Source of the DNA: Isochrysis galbana
Lineage: Eukaryota > Haptophyta > Isochrysidales > Isochrysidaceae
Direction: 5' to 3'
Assembly (NCBI GenBank): GCA_018136815.1
Contig: CM030931.1
Location: forward strand, 981,511-1,045,510
DNA: 64,000 nucleotides
The position numbers and the translations under genes are program-made. The notes under the pieces were generated by a model that was not told the origin of the DNA, did not search any database, and was given only the letters and a program-made list of their open reading frames with translations. Of this stretch, positions 43,807-54,174 are shown one piece after another (within the stretch, counting starts at the first letter, position 1; each line of letters opens with the position of its first letter).

Positions 43807-44344
43807 TCCTTCCCCGTCGCATTCGAGAAGCGAATTTTTCCGACCTCAAGCAGATGCTTTGAACCCACAAGTAATGTGGATGATCCTCATGTGCACGCGG
43901 CACTCGGCCCCATTTGCACGAAATTGAAATGGCAAGGTTGCAGCTACAACTGCCGTGGCTAGCCTAATTCTCTTATCTTTCGGGTGTTATCCTAAGGTTG
44001 GAGCTGATAGAAATCAGACCGATTCGGTTCGCTTCAAGGATGACCTTTTCGCCTCCAGTGGTACGATGTAGTTGCGCGAGTACGTGTCGCGATGACATGG
44101 GTGTGATCACGAGCTATGGAAAGTGAGAGCGTTCATGCGTGAGTGTAAGTGTCGTCGTTTGGCCTTTGGCCCTTGCTAGCACACAATAGTGTTACGATAA
44201 CGAGCTCCGACTACTTCGGCCCTGAATTGAACCGTGTCGCGGGTAGGTAGGTCGGTCACATAGCGGCTTTCAACTAGCGCTAATAATAAAGGTGGGCCCC
44301 TGGAGCTGGAGGGCTGGCCCATTTTCGCCCGTGGTAGTGGCAGA
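43807..44344. other. 3' flank of the homeodomain gene
   Basis: No ORF or repeat is supported. Confidence 0.35.
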
Positions 44345-44600
44345 GCGGTCAAACAGTGATTTATAACTACTAACATATGGAGGGGGCTGCATTTTTGTCC
44401 GTCCTCCAAAGCCCAAGGACAAACTCCTGGGGGGCTCAACGCTGCCGCCGCCACGAAAAAATCCCAAGGAATCAACTGTGGCACGAGCATTGGAGTGGCC
44501 CATAGGGCCTGAGGGCAATGAGGAAGGAGGCATGCCGGCGGCAGGCGCGGCTGAGGGGACGACTTCGGAGATGCTGACGGGCTGAAGCCCGTCAGCAGAG
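44345..44600 (+). mobile_element. TAGGGCGGTCAAACA-family end with duplicated block
   Basis: The start AGCGGTCAAACAGTGATTTA runs into GGGGGCTGCATTTTTGTCCGT, the left-end pattern of this family. A 93-bp block at 44489-44581 is identical to 46284-46376. Confidence 0.55.
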
Positions 44601-45464
44601 GAAGGCGGGCAAGCGGGCTTGGGCGAGGGCGAGGACGGCGGCGAGAGCGACATCGAGCGAGCGGCGAGAGGCGAGGGTGAGTGGGTGAGTGAGAGGAGGG
44701 CTGTGATGGCAGGGGCTGGCGAGGAGAGGGAGAGGCGAGGCTGTAGGGTATGAGTGTTACGAGAGCGAGAGCGACGAGAGCGAGAGCGACGGATGACGAC
44801 TGACGATAGGACAACGGACAGAGACACCTAGGAAAACACTCCGACACTTGCCCCACGACTTTCTCACGTAACGCCTAAAATCAAACCCAAACACTCCGGC
44901 CAGACGACGACGGACGACGATCAGAAGGCGATCTGTCGGCGATCCCGTCTGGAAGGGGAATCGCACCATAACGGAAACGAGGGGCAATCCTGCCGCACAG
45001 GATTCCAAAAGACTTACCGAATAAGACAAGAGAGATGCGGTGTGCCTAAGGGGGAGATGCGAAGAGATTGCAAATTAAACCTGATTGCAATCACTGAAGT
45101 AGATAGAGAAACGCGGAGAAGATAGCGAATTAAACCTATTGACGAGGCGTCTAGGAGGAAGAAGGGTGGGGAAACTTCCCTTCTCTTCGAGGGAAAGAGA
45201 GAGGGCGCTCCACTACCCAGGATCCCATGCGTCCAAGCGAAGCTTTTGACCGAGAACAAGAGAAAGCAGAGAATTATAACGATAAATACCGAGCGACGAA
45301 GAGCGAAGAGCAGCCTAACGAGTGTCGATTCGCGAATGCGACACCCCCCTGCTAGGATCGAGCGTCCCGCGAGGAAAGAAGAGAACCTAACGGATATCGG
45401 AGAGCTGGAAAGGGGGCAGGGCAGGCATGATGCCCGACTCTGCAGAGGTGGGGTTGACCCCCAT
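44601..45464. other. No gene seen
   Basis: GA-rich at 44610-44800, including GAGAGCGAGAGCGACGAGAG repeats. ORFs on the minus strand (44176-44856) are low-complexity Pro/Ser/Leu and are not called. Confidence 0.4.
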
Positions 45465-46230
45465 TGATAAATAAACCTTTTAATAGTCTCACCGCACACG
45501 CGGCCGTGGACCCTCTACTTTCTACTCACGTAGGAAACCTTTCTACACCCCCACTTCCCCGGCCCTTCTCCCCCCGCCATAAGGCGACTCCCCCCGTGCA
45601 CTACTAGGGGGATTGGGGTGAAGGGCTTAGATATGGTCCGGTGGCCCGCGCCCCCCCCCGGTGATCATTCCCCCCCTTCCTCCTGTGTCTCCGAGTGGGC
45701 GGCGGTCTCAGCCCCGACTTATCCTGTAAACAGGTGCGGGACTTACCTATTTTTCGGTGAGCGGAGCTCTCGCTCCGCCCACCCCCTTCTCCGCGCTCTC
45801 TCTCCCCTCTCCTGCAGGCACGCGCGATGGCGCGCCTGCGGCAGGCCTGCAGCTGCCCCTGGCGACCCCTGGAGGCTCCTGGAGGCCAGCTCTGGGGGCA
45901 GAGGAGGCTGGGACTGGGCCCTGGCCTCCGCTGCCTCTCCCTCGCTGGCGCTCCCGAGCCTCTGGGGCCCCCAATCTGCACCTGTCTGCCTGTCGACCAG
46001 GGGGGGAGGGGGGGTTGGAGCGATGTGCTTGTCACGAGGGGCCAGGATGGGCGAATGGGGCGAGCCTGTGGGGAAGGGAGTGGGTCAGTGGGGCAGTGGC
46101 CTCCTGGCAAGCCATCAGGCGTGCCAGGAGGATGGGTGGTTCCTCCCCCATGGCAGGGGAGGAGTGGAGAGAGGGGGGGGCTCGTGCCCCCCCATGGGTC
46201 AACCAAGTATAAACTTAGTTGGGGTTGACC
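45465..46230 (+). repeat. Repeat family G copy joined to family D
   Basis: It begins with an inverted LINE-like tail (CCTTTTAATAGTCTCACCGC). It passes through GTGCACTACTAGGGGGAT and GGAGCTCTCGCTCCGCCC to a GAGGCTCCTGGAGGCCAGCTC block. The whole is present inverted at 54175-54840. Family D follows (46085-46220). ORFs inside are composition driven. Confidence 0.65.
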
Positions 46231-46283
46231 CCCATTGAGACGTCCAGCGCGGGACGCACCGGAAAAGATTCTACACCTGACGA

Positions 46284-46376
46284 ATTGGAGTGGCCCATAG
46301 GGCCTGAGGGCAATGAGGAAGGAGGCATGCCGGCGGCAGGCGCGGCTGAGGGGACGACTTCGGAGATGCTGACGGG
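46284..46376 (+). repeat. 93-bp exact duplicate of 44489-44581
   Basis: Starts ATTGGAGTGGCCCATAGGGC and ends GGAGATGCTGACGGG with no mismatch. Confidence 0.9.
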
Positions 46377-46639
46377 GTGTATATCGGCTGCGGCGGCTGA
46401 GTAATATGTCGGGCGAGGGCTAATATGTCGACCCGAAGAAAACGCGCCGCGTACCGCCCCAGTGGGTGGGGGACGAATCTCGGCGGCTTCCGACGACCCG
46501 CCGCAAAACACGTGGATTCCGCACAGCCCCCCCTCGGGCGGCGCGCGACGTATTAGCGCGGAACCGAAGATGACACCGAAAAACACCACTCGAGACTTCG
46601 ACCGGGGGCCACGCCCTCGACCGGAAAAAACGTGGTTCG

Positions 46640-46905
46640 ACGACACAACTCGTACTACATGGCGCGTCTACTACACAACTCGCCGCGACACACACGGCGC
46701 GTCTACTACACAACTCACCACGGGCGTACTCCACACCGCGTCTACTACACAACTCGCCACGAAACACCGAGGCGTACTCCAGCGGCCTGCTGCGACACCC
46801 CAAGTGCGCCCCTGGGAGCACAAAAAAGGTGGGAAACAACGGCGCGCCACGAAACAACAGCGCGTCTACTACACAACTCGCCGCGAGGCGTACTCAAGGC
46901 GCGCG
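46640..46905 (+). repeat. Tandem repeat around CGCGTCTACTACACAACTCG
   Basis: At least five copies of the 20-mer with spacers of 10-50 bp (CCGCGACACACACGG type). It lies just downstream of the acidic ORF on the minus strand. Confidence 0.75.
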
Positions 46906-47802
46906 CTGCGCAATACGCAATGCGCGCTGCGCCCGAACAACTCCTCTTTGCACAACACCTCTCGACATAGCGTCCGCTTGAGCGTCGGACGCATGGTCCT
47001 CCATCACACGCGAGGCATCCGTGGAGGTCTCGATCGCGGCCTCCGCGGAGGTCGGCTCGGCTGCGGTCTCCGCGGAATCCTCGAGCTGAGTCAGTTCCTC
47101 CAGCTGCGTGGCCACCTCCAACCCCTCCTGAGCGGGTGCGTCGGACGTCTCCTCTTCCTTTTCCTCCGTCTTCTCCTCACCCTCCTTTTCGTTCGCCTTG
47201 GCAGGAGCGGGCGCCTCGGCGGTCTCGGCCTCCTCGGCGGTCTCGCCCTTCTCCTCCTCCTCGAGCTGAGTGGCCTCTTCCAGCTGCGTGGCCTCTTCGA
47301 ACCGAGTGAAGACTTCTCCGACTGGTGCGTCGGACGCAGCCGTCTTCTCATTCTCCGCCTTCTCCGCCTTCTCGTCCTCTTCCTCGGCTTCCTTCTCATC
47401 GGCGAGAGCGAGCGCGTGGGCGGTCTCGACCTTCTCCATCGACTCGGCTGGCTCCTCGACATCCGCAACCCGCGCGATGGGAACAAGAAGACCTGGAGCG
47501 TCCGACGCACAGTCCTCGTTCTCCTCTTCTCCTCCCACAGGCCCGGAGTCCTCGTCGGTGGTGGTGGTGGTGGCCTCATCGGTCGGGGAAAGGGCCTCCT
47601 CCTCGGCATAAGGAACGCGAACAGGATCCGCCTCCTCCGCCGCGCCCTTGGAGCAGGAAGAGGAACGAGTCGTGCGAGCAGCGCTTGCGCTCGGCGTCCA
47701 GTCGACAGGTGGCCGTGTCGAGCGAGTCGAACGAAACCAGCGAGCAGGAGCACGAGAGGAGAGGACGGAGGACCGTACCGATGCGCGCCGAGTCGCCACC
47801 AT
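46894..47802 (-). CDS. Hypothetical acidic Glu/Ala-rich protein
   Basis: 302 residues, single exon. The first 50 are basic and Ser/Arg-rich (MVATRRASVRSS). The rest is very acidic, with imperfect repeats such as EEATQLEEATQLEE, AEKAENEKT and TAEEAETAEAPAPAK, and three spaced SDAP motifs. It has no recognised domain. The opposite strand and a second minus frame are also open over the same stretch, so composition alone could keep it open. The ordered acidic repeats in this frame favour it as the real one, if any. It could be a retained low-complexity sequence instead of a gene. It resembles nothing else in the window. Confidence 0.4.
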   Translation of the reverse strand: MVATRRASVRSSVLSSRAPARWFRSTRSTRPPVDWTPSASAARTTRSSSCSKGAAEEADPVRVPYAEEEALSPTDEATTTTTDEDSGPVGGEEENEDCASDAPGLLVPIARVADVEEPAESMEKVETAHALALADEKEAEEEDEKAEKAENEKTAASDAPVGEVFTRFEEATQLEEATQLEEEEKGETAEEAETAEAPAPAKANEKEGEEKTEEKEEETSDAPAQEGLEVATQLEELTQLEDSAETAAEPTSAEAAIETSTDASRVMEDHASDAQADAMSRGVVQRGVVRAQRALRIAQRAP

Positions 47803-48102
47803 CGTGAGGAAGACGAGGGCGAGGAGAGAGCTGGAGGGTGAGCGAGGAGGAGGAGGGAGGGAGGCAGTAGGAGCCGTCTCTCTCTGGTAGGTCGATGAGA
47901 GGGGGAGGAGGGGACCCGGGGGAGGGGGCCCGGGGGGAGGGGAGAGACCCCAAGACCTATCGATTGTTTACGTTAGTGTTTTCGCAATATACGGTAATAT
48001 TTTCCCCGGTCCCAGGGGTGCCCCCGCGGTTCCCGACCGCCTCTGCGTCCAGAGTCCCCCGCGGAAAGAGTGAACGCACGGCGTGCACCTTCCTGGAAGT
48101 TG
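47803..48102. other. 5' flank of the acidic ORF; GA-rich
   Basis: Purine-rich to 47945, then unassigned DNA. Confidence 0.35.
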
Positions 48103-48470
48103 CTATGCGCACGCACGGCGCCCCGCGGGGGGGGGGGAGCCGATGTGCATACGCACGGCGTGCACAATGATTGCAAGCAATCACACGTGCTGCGCAAACG
48201 AAACATCTCGTATATGGCTACTTTACGTTAATGTGGGCCTTAGGGAAAAAAGTTTCTATGCGCACGCACGGCGCCCTCGCGAGGGGGGAAGTCGATGCGC
48301 ATACGCACGGCGTGCACAATGATTGCAAGTAATCACATGTGCTGCGTAAACGAAACATCTCGTATACGGCGACTTTACGTTAATGTGGGCCTTAGAGGAA
48401 AAAGTTTCTATGCACATCTCGTATACGGCGATTAGCTTTGTTTTGTACCACTGTTGTTAATAACTAAAAA
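48103..48470 (+). repeat. Tandem duplication of about 153 bp
   Basis: Copy 1 starts at 48103 and copy 2 at about 48256, both with CTATGCGCACGCACGGCGCC, then ACGGCGTGCACAATGATTGCAAG, AACGAAACATCTCGTAT and TTACGTTAATGTGGGCCTTAG. A third partial copy starts near 48409. Confidence 0.85.
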
Positions 48471-48890
48471 GAAAACAGATATGTTGAAAAACCACCTGGT
48501 CCTCTTTTGACGGAACGCGACTTTGTGATGAGTTTGCAATCACCGCCCATGTGCACGCGCGGACGCCGTGCGTGCGCATGCCAACTTTTTTCTCTGCGGT
48601 TCCTCTGTGTTACCCGAGACACACAATTACGTAAACATGCAATATAAGAGAGATTTCTCACGGGACGTGTGTGATGAGTTTGCAATCAGCAATCACCCAT
48701 GTGCACGCCATGCATGCGCACGGCGCGATGTGCATCGGTCCAGGGGGAGGAGGGGTTGGCCAGAGCGAGAAGCAGGCCAACGCGGGCCAGGGCACGCGTT
48801 CAGTGCTTGACCCTCAGGGAGAGTCTGGGCAGACTGGGTGAGTCCCCGCTACATGCCAAGAGGCAATGCAAGGGGGTGGATGGTTCTCGC
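48471..48890. repeat. Inverted relatives of the 48103 repeat and spacer
   Basis: GACGCCGTGCGTGCGCATGCCAACTT (48562-48587) is the inverted form of the repeat start at 48095-48122. GTGTGATGAGTTTGCAATCA occurs twice in near form (48525 and 48670). A MITE-like inverted structure is possible. Confidence 0.5.
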
Positions 48891-48960
48891 CCTCCATGAG
48901 GGGAGCGTGGCGCACTCCATGACCCTATCAGCTTACTGATACTTCACCGTCTAAGGGACT
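48891..48960 (-). mobile_element. LINE 5' tip
   Basis: CTCCATGACCCTATCAGCTTACTGATAC is the ORF1-start plus stem-loop motif seen at 3030-3062, 15330-15357 and 35505-35531, here with one broken pair. Confidence 0.55.
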
Positions 48961-49230
48961 TCGACACAGACACTATACCAAGGACCAAGGGTGACGGGGG
49001 AGGGATAATACAGATGAGGGATGGTGGGGGGGTCGGCTTACTGGCACGAAATTCCCGACGCACGACAAAACCGCGGCTGCCATGCCCAATTCAAGCGCCC
49101 ATGTCACTGTGGAGTGCGGCAGTTAGCTTGAGGCTGGAGCCCAGACAAGGTGTGTTCATGCCCCACGTGGCGCGCGCTCCCCCGCCCCCCCGTTCCCCTT
49201 GCCTTCCAGCGCGCGCGGTCGCGCCGCGCC
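48961..49230. other. 5' flank of the 2OG-like gene
   Basis: No repeat is recognised. The reading frame is open from 49150 but the upstream codons look atypical. Confidence 0.35.
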
Positions 49231-49992
49231 ATGCCGAAAACTGATTCGCATCCCAGATGCGCGCCTGCGCGGCGGTGGACATCGCGACCGAGCGAGCTGG
49301 CATTTTCGACGGGCCCTTGCAGGATGGAGCGCCGTGGTGACCCGGAGTCGCTCTTGGAGCAGCTTGGCCTCGGCGGGGCCGCCGTCGCCTTGCCCCGCTT
49401 CCTCGACGCGCGCGGCATGGCGCCTCTGTGCGGCGCGGTGCTGCACCCCAACTCGAAAAGCTGGTGCGACCCCACGACCAGGCGTGTGATACCCTTCGTG
49501 GAACTGGAACGCCCGGCCATCTTTGGTGACGTGGCGACCCGCCTGGCGAAGCGTCGCGACCTGCGCGCCTGGCCGATCCAGCAGCTCGAGGTGCTCGATG
49601 GCTCGCTCCTCGAGTCCGCTCCGGGCGGACGGGCGCAGCGCCTGCACGCCGACTTCCCGCGCGCCGAGTTTGCGCGCATCGTGCGCGAGTCGGGCGGCGT
49701 GCGCCCCGGCTCGTTGCTTGTGACGCTCGCGCTGTGTGACGCGCTGCTGCTCCTCAACTGTCGGATGGGCGAAGCGGGGGTGACCGAGGTGGTGCCGCTC
49801 GCCGAGCCTGGTGACGCGCTCTGGCTTGACGGCGATGTGGTGCACGCGGGGGTCGCGTACCGCCGCGCGCACGACCGCTGCCACTTCCAGCTCTGCTTCT
49901 GCGCAGGTCACGTCATGCCAGCATCGGCCACCGGCTCCCCCCCCCCCCCCCCCCCCCCCCCCTCCCCCCTTCCCCCCCGTGCGCCTCCATGA
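49231..49992 (+). CDS. 2OG-Fe(II) oxygenase-like (double-stranded beta-helix) protein
   Basis: 253 residues from the ATG at 49231, with an alternative ATG at 49324 that would start MERRGDPESL. The C-terminal half fits a double-stranded beta-helix iron site. RLHADF supplies the H-x-D pair (residues 139 and 141), GDALWLDGDVVHAGVAYRR the distal histidine (205), and nearby arginines could bind the 2-oxoglutarate carboxylate. Such enzymes hydroxylate proteins, nucleic acids or small molecules; the substrate is unknown. I infer the class from this motif order only. The protein ends in a polyproline tail encoded by a long C run (49940-49976), a likely slippage site that could shift the terminus. CPSF3 starts 69 bp downstream on the same strand. 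Confidence 0.55.
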   Translation: MPKTDSHPRCAPARRWTSRPSELAFSTGPCRMERRGDPESLLEQLGLGGAAVALPRFLDARGMAPLCGAVLHPNSKSWCDPTTRRVIPFVELERPAIFGDVATRLAKRRDLRAWPIQQLEVLDGSLLESAPGGRAQRLHADFPRAEFARIVRESGGVRPGSLLVTLALCDALLLLNCRMGEAGVTEVVPLAEPGDALWLDGDVVHAGVAYRRAHDRCHFQLCFCAGHVMPASATGSPPPPPPPPSPLPPRAPP

Positions 49993-50060
49993 TGCCGTGA
50001 ACACAACATGTCCCGAGTGCGCGGGTGTGGGCAGTGTAGTGTGGCAGGCTCGCTAGCCGA

Positions 50061-52456
50061 ATGTCCGATGGCACCTTTCCTACTCACACTGTGTCTGCGA
50101 CGGCGGGGGCGCAAGAGGTGCAACTAGGAGATGACGTCATGGAGATCATGCCTCTCGGTAGCGGATGTGAGGTCGGCCGCTCGGCCGTTGTCGTCAAGTT
50201 CAAGGGCCGCACTGTCATGTTCGACTGTGGCGTCCATCCAGGCCGCACAGGATTTGACGCCTTGCCCTTTTTTGACGAGATCGATCCAGCCGAGGTGGAT
50301 CTGTTGCTGGTCACGCACTTCCACATGGATCATTGCGGGGCTGTGCCATACTTCTTGCAGAAAACAACATTTGCCGGTCGTGTTTTCATGACACATCCCA
50401 CAAAGGTTTGCTGCCGCTTGCTGTCAGAGCGATCCCGGCCCACTTATGTTTGATGGCATCGACCAAGCCTGTAATTAAGCCGGCACTCTTGAGCTTTGAT
50501 TGGTGGGAATATGATCAGCAGGGTGGTCGATGCATTGAAGTCTTGCACACTCCACCCTTGCAGGCTGTCTGTAAATTGCTCTTGCACGATTCTGTCAAGG
50601 TCGGGAACGACGATGGGCGAATGTGGGACGAGGCAGATCTTGTTGCAGCGATGCAAAAGATAGAATTGGTCAACTACCACCAGGTTCTCTCACACAAAGG
50701 TGTGCGCTTCTGGTGCTACAACGCGGGACATGTTTTGGGGGCCGCCATGTTCATGATTGAGGTTGGCGGTGTTCGTGTTCTATACACGGGAGACTTCTCG
50801 CGTCAACCCGATCGTCACTTGCTCGGGGCCGAAACACCAACAGAGCCGCCGCATGTGCTAATTGTTGAGTCCACGTATGGTGTGATGGAACACGAGCCAC
50901 GAGAGCTACGTGAGTTACGTTTTACCTCGGCTGTGCACGCCATTGTAAAACGTGGCGGACGCTGTCTCATACCTGTCTTCGCTTTGGGCCGATCGCAAGA
51001 GCTTCTTCTCATTCTGGATGCGTATTGGCGCGATCACCCAGAACTGCACGGCGTCCCCATCTACTACGCTTCGGGCATCGCTAAGCGATGCATGCGCATT
51101 TACCAGACTTACATCAATATGATGAATGACCAGGTTCGCGCTGCTCATGCAGCTGGACGGAATCCGTGGGAGTTTTCATTTGTACGCAATTTGCCATCGT
51201 CCCATCAATTTGATGACTCTCAGCCAATGGTAGTGATGGCATCGCCAGGGATGCTGCAACAAGGGCTTTCTCGAGAGTTGTTCGAAACTTGGTGTGCTGA
51301 CAAGCGAAATGGCTTGGTCATGCCAGGCTACTCGGTTGTGGGCACTTTGGCCAACCACCTCTTGACAGAGCCGAAAGAAATACAGACTACATCTGGAGAT
51401 TGGGTGCCTGTGAACCTCTCAATCACCTACATTTCCTTTTCGGCACACTCGGACTTCGCACAAACTTCCGAGTTCGTCACCTCGCTAAGGCCACGCCATG
51501 TCATCCACGTTCACGGCGGGGAGGAAGAGATGAAGCGGCTCCAACGTGCTCTCGCAAAGCAATACGATCCAAAAGAAGTGGAATTTCTCACGCCCCAAAA
51601 TTGTCAAGCCGTCCACCTCCGCTTCCCCGGCGATAAGATAGCACGCGTGATTGGGTCACTTGCAGAAGATGCGCCGACCCATGGGACACCGGTTTCGGCA
51701 ATGCTTGTGCTCAAGGAGAACAAATATACTCTACTTGACGCTGCTGATCTTCATACCGCTACGCCATTGGCAAGTACTACTGTAGTGCTGCGGCCGCGCT
51801 TCCGATTCCGGCGCACTGCTGACGAATTGTTGGCGTCAGTCGGACGGATTTTTGTGGTAGAACCTAAGTCCGTGAAGAACACACCAACAAGTAGCGGAGA
51901 GGCCTCGTTAGAAGCTTTCGATCCTACTAGGCCGCCGACCTCACGATGGCGAGTTCACAACTTGGTGACCATCGAACACTCACCTTCTCTTGGCGTGGTA
52001 ACTCTTGAATGGGTCGCCGATCCTCTTTCCGATACTATTGCCGACGCAATTTCGGCTCTGCTCCTCCAATTGCAAGCAAATGAGATTTCGCCGAGTGCTA
52101 GCGCTCTTGTAAAGCACCAATTGTGTGAATCTACTCTCGTCGGAGGAACCAAAAGTGAGGACTGCGAAACTGGCTTGCCGATTGGAGAGCTGGATTTCAC
52201 ATTGCGGATTCTTGCAGATCAGTTCGGAACTGTGGAGAAATTGCCTAGGGTTGAAGCGCACGTCGAGGAGCAGCTAGGTCTGGAGGAGAAGCCAAAAGCC
52301 CATGGCTGGAAAGTGAATGTGGCTGGTCACCCAGTTCTACTGTACGGCACTTCTCTACCTTTTGAAGAAATCGAATGCGATAGTGAATATGCATTGCTGC
52401 GGATTCGGGACGTTCTCTCCCGCGCGCAACGTGCATATCGGCCCGTCGACAAATGA
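50061..52456 (+). CDS. CPSF3: CPSF3 / CPSF73, pre-mRNA 3'-end endonuclease
   Basis: Two exons (50061-50405, 50564-52456) around a 158-nt phase-0 intron give 745 residues. It is a metallo-beta-lactamase/beta-CASP nuclease. The zinc ligands are HFHMDH (residues 86-91), the GHVLGAAMF histidine (171) and the TGDFS aspartate (192). beta-CASP motifs follow: [72 protein letters not shown] and VIHVHGG. The C-terminal dimerisation part begins [18 protein letters not shown], the CPSF73 pattern, which separates it from CPSF100 and Integrator 11. In the CPSF complex it cuts nascent mRNA at the poly(A) site. All catalytic residues are present. It is about 60 residues longer than the human protein. Its last 90 bp are partly duplicated downstream. 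Confidence 0.95.
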
Positions 52457-52549
52457 TTTGGACCGCTCCTTGAGTGGTTGCACGAAAATTATCGCAGCGC
52501 GTCACTCAATCTTCACTAAATCTAAGGCGGGGAGCTCCACATGCTTTCG

Positions 52550-52650
52550 GGATATATATCGAGTGCAATAGCGAAATTGCGTTGATGCGGATTCGGGGTG
52601 TTCTCCTCTGCGCGCAATGAGCATATCGACCGGTCGACAGGTCGTTTTGA
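52550..52650 (+). pseudogene. Partial tandem duplicate of the CPSF3 3' end
   Basis: The stretch with GATGCGGATTCGGGGTGTTC and GCATATCGACCGGTCGACA is a diverged copy of 52365-52465, which contains the last codons and stop of CPSF3. The offset is about 188 bp. It is no longer coding in that frame. Confidence 0.75.
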
Positions 52651-52944
52651 GCATGTCATCCCTGACTTCCTTTCGAGAGTTGTTTGGGTCCCGATACGAA
52701 GTACTAGAGGTAGGAGGGCATCCGCGGGTGCATGCCACGGGTGGCTCCGCTGCGTTGATCTGGGGCCTCGGATCGAAAGTAGTGTTCCCCGCCAGCTACT
52801 CTTCCGTTCACCGCCTTCGAAGTTTTTGGAGATATTGCTACATGCCTCTCGTTCTATGTGCAGTGCATGGTTACCAAGAAACCTTTTAAGATTCACGCCT
52901 CGCACGTGGCTTTGGGACTCTACCGTGAAGCCACGCCCTATTCC
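52651..52944. other. No gene seen
   Basis: Unassigned spacer. Confidence 0.35.
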
Positions 52945-53975
52945 CCCTAAACTTTCCCCTCTTAATAATAAAACAACTGAGCGTTAGTACCACTACTCCG
53001 CACTAGCCCGGTACTATCACGACACCCCTCAGCGCACCTGCCCGTACGCCTTGACGTGTGCTGTCACTAGACACATACGCATATGCACCCCTACGAATCT
53101 CCCCCTTCGCAAACCCCCGGCTCCCATTATAACTCCCCACAAGCTACAATGAGGGAAACCCCATTGAGGCGGACCGACCTACGTCGGGCGACTCTCCGGG
53201 AAAAAGCACCGGGGGGGGGAGGAGGAACCTCTCGTCATGAAAAGAAACGGCACTTACAGCTCTCGCCGCGAGCTGTCCTCGAGAAATAAAAGACTGCGCC
53301 TCGAAATACCTGCCACCGTGGTTCCCGTAGGCGCCTTGAGCGTCTCCCTCCTCATCCCCCTCCTGCCTCCTGTCTCCTGTCGCCAGCCGCCCCTCTCCGC
53401 CCGATTGCTAACGCAAACGAGACCCGTTTCTCACCGCACTCCATCGGGGGGGGGGGTGCAAAACCCCCCCTCCCCCTCCCCCTCTCCCTCTCTCCGTTCT
53501 CCTCCACCTCTGCCCTGCGGCGCGTCGCCATGCGGCGCGCCACGGCCTGCTCTCAGAGGCCCTTTGGGGGCTCCCAGAGGGCCAGCCAGGGCAGCTCAAG
53601 GGGCAGTGGAGGCTGGGGCGCAGCCCCTGGCCCCCCCTGCCTCTCCCACGCACGCTTGCCTCGCTGGCCCTGGGAGCCGCCCGAAGCCCTTTGTCTGCTT
53701 GGCGACCAGGGATGGGGAGGGAGTCAGCTCGAGGGCAGGCCCATGCGCAGGGATGGGGAGGGAGTCAGCTCGAGGGCAGGCCCATGCTGAGTCACGGCCC
53801 GCGCCCACTAGGGGCTAGGGGTCTGGGCCAGAGTGTTGATTGCCGAGCCCCTGCCCTCTGGCAGGGGCTGGGGTTGATTGTACGGGCCCACCCCGGGGGG
53901 TGTCCGCGATGGAGAGAGGGGGGCGCGAGGCCCCCATTGACGCCCCACTTATTTATAAAAGTAGGTTAAACTTTC
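52945..53975 (+). repeat. Composite repeat A + SINE-like + F
   Basis: Family A (52945-53215) with CACTAGCCCGGTACTATCAC, then CTCGAGAAATAAAAGACTGCG, then family F (53385-53970). F contains the ATTGCTAACGCAAACGAG hairpin, GGCGCGTCGCCATGCGGCGC and the end ACTTATTTATAAAAGTAGG. A 40-bp block (GGGATGGGGAGGGAGTCAGC type) is duplicated in tandem at 53709-53787. Confidence 0.7.
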
Positions 53976-54174
53976 CCCTCTTAAGGTGGTTCTAAAGGTT
54001 TTCTTCCTCTGGGGCGAGACGGCGGGTGGCGGCCGCGATAGCTGTCCACCTGCTCGCCTCTGCAGGCCTTCGCTCCATGCAGGGCGGTCAAACAGGGGCT
54101 TTTTAACTATTTGTAAGGGTTGGGCTGCATTTTTTGACCGTGGCGCGATGCCCAATAAAAAAGCTTCGGGGGGG
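53976..54174. mobile_element. TAGGGCGGTCAAACA-family left end
   Basis: AGGGCGGTCAAACAGGGGCTTTTTAAC at 54082, followed by GGGCTGCATTTTTTGACCGT at about 54122. The left 100 bp (53980-54080) is unassigned. Confidence 0.55.

Noticed and set aside
46462-47841. Long plus-strand ORF of 459 residues rich in Leu, Arg and Gly
   Set aside because: It is the antisense of the acidic repeat ORF, spans a minisatellite and shows no domain. It is best explained by GC-rich composition.
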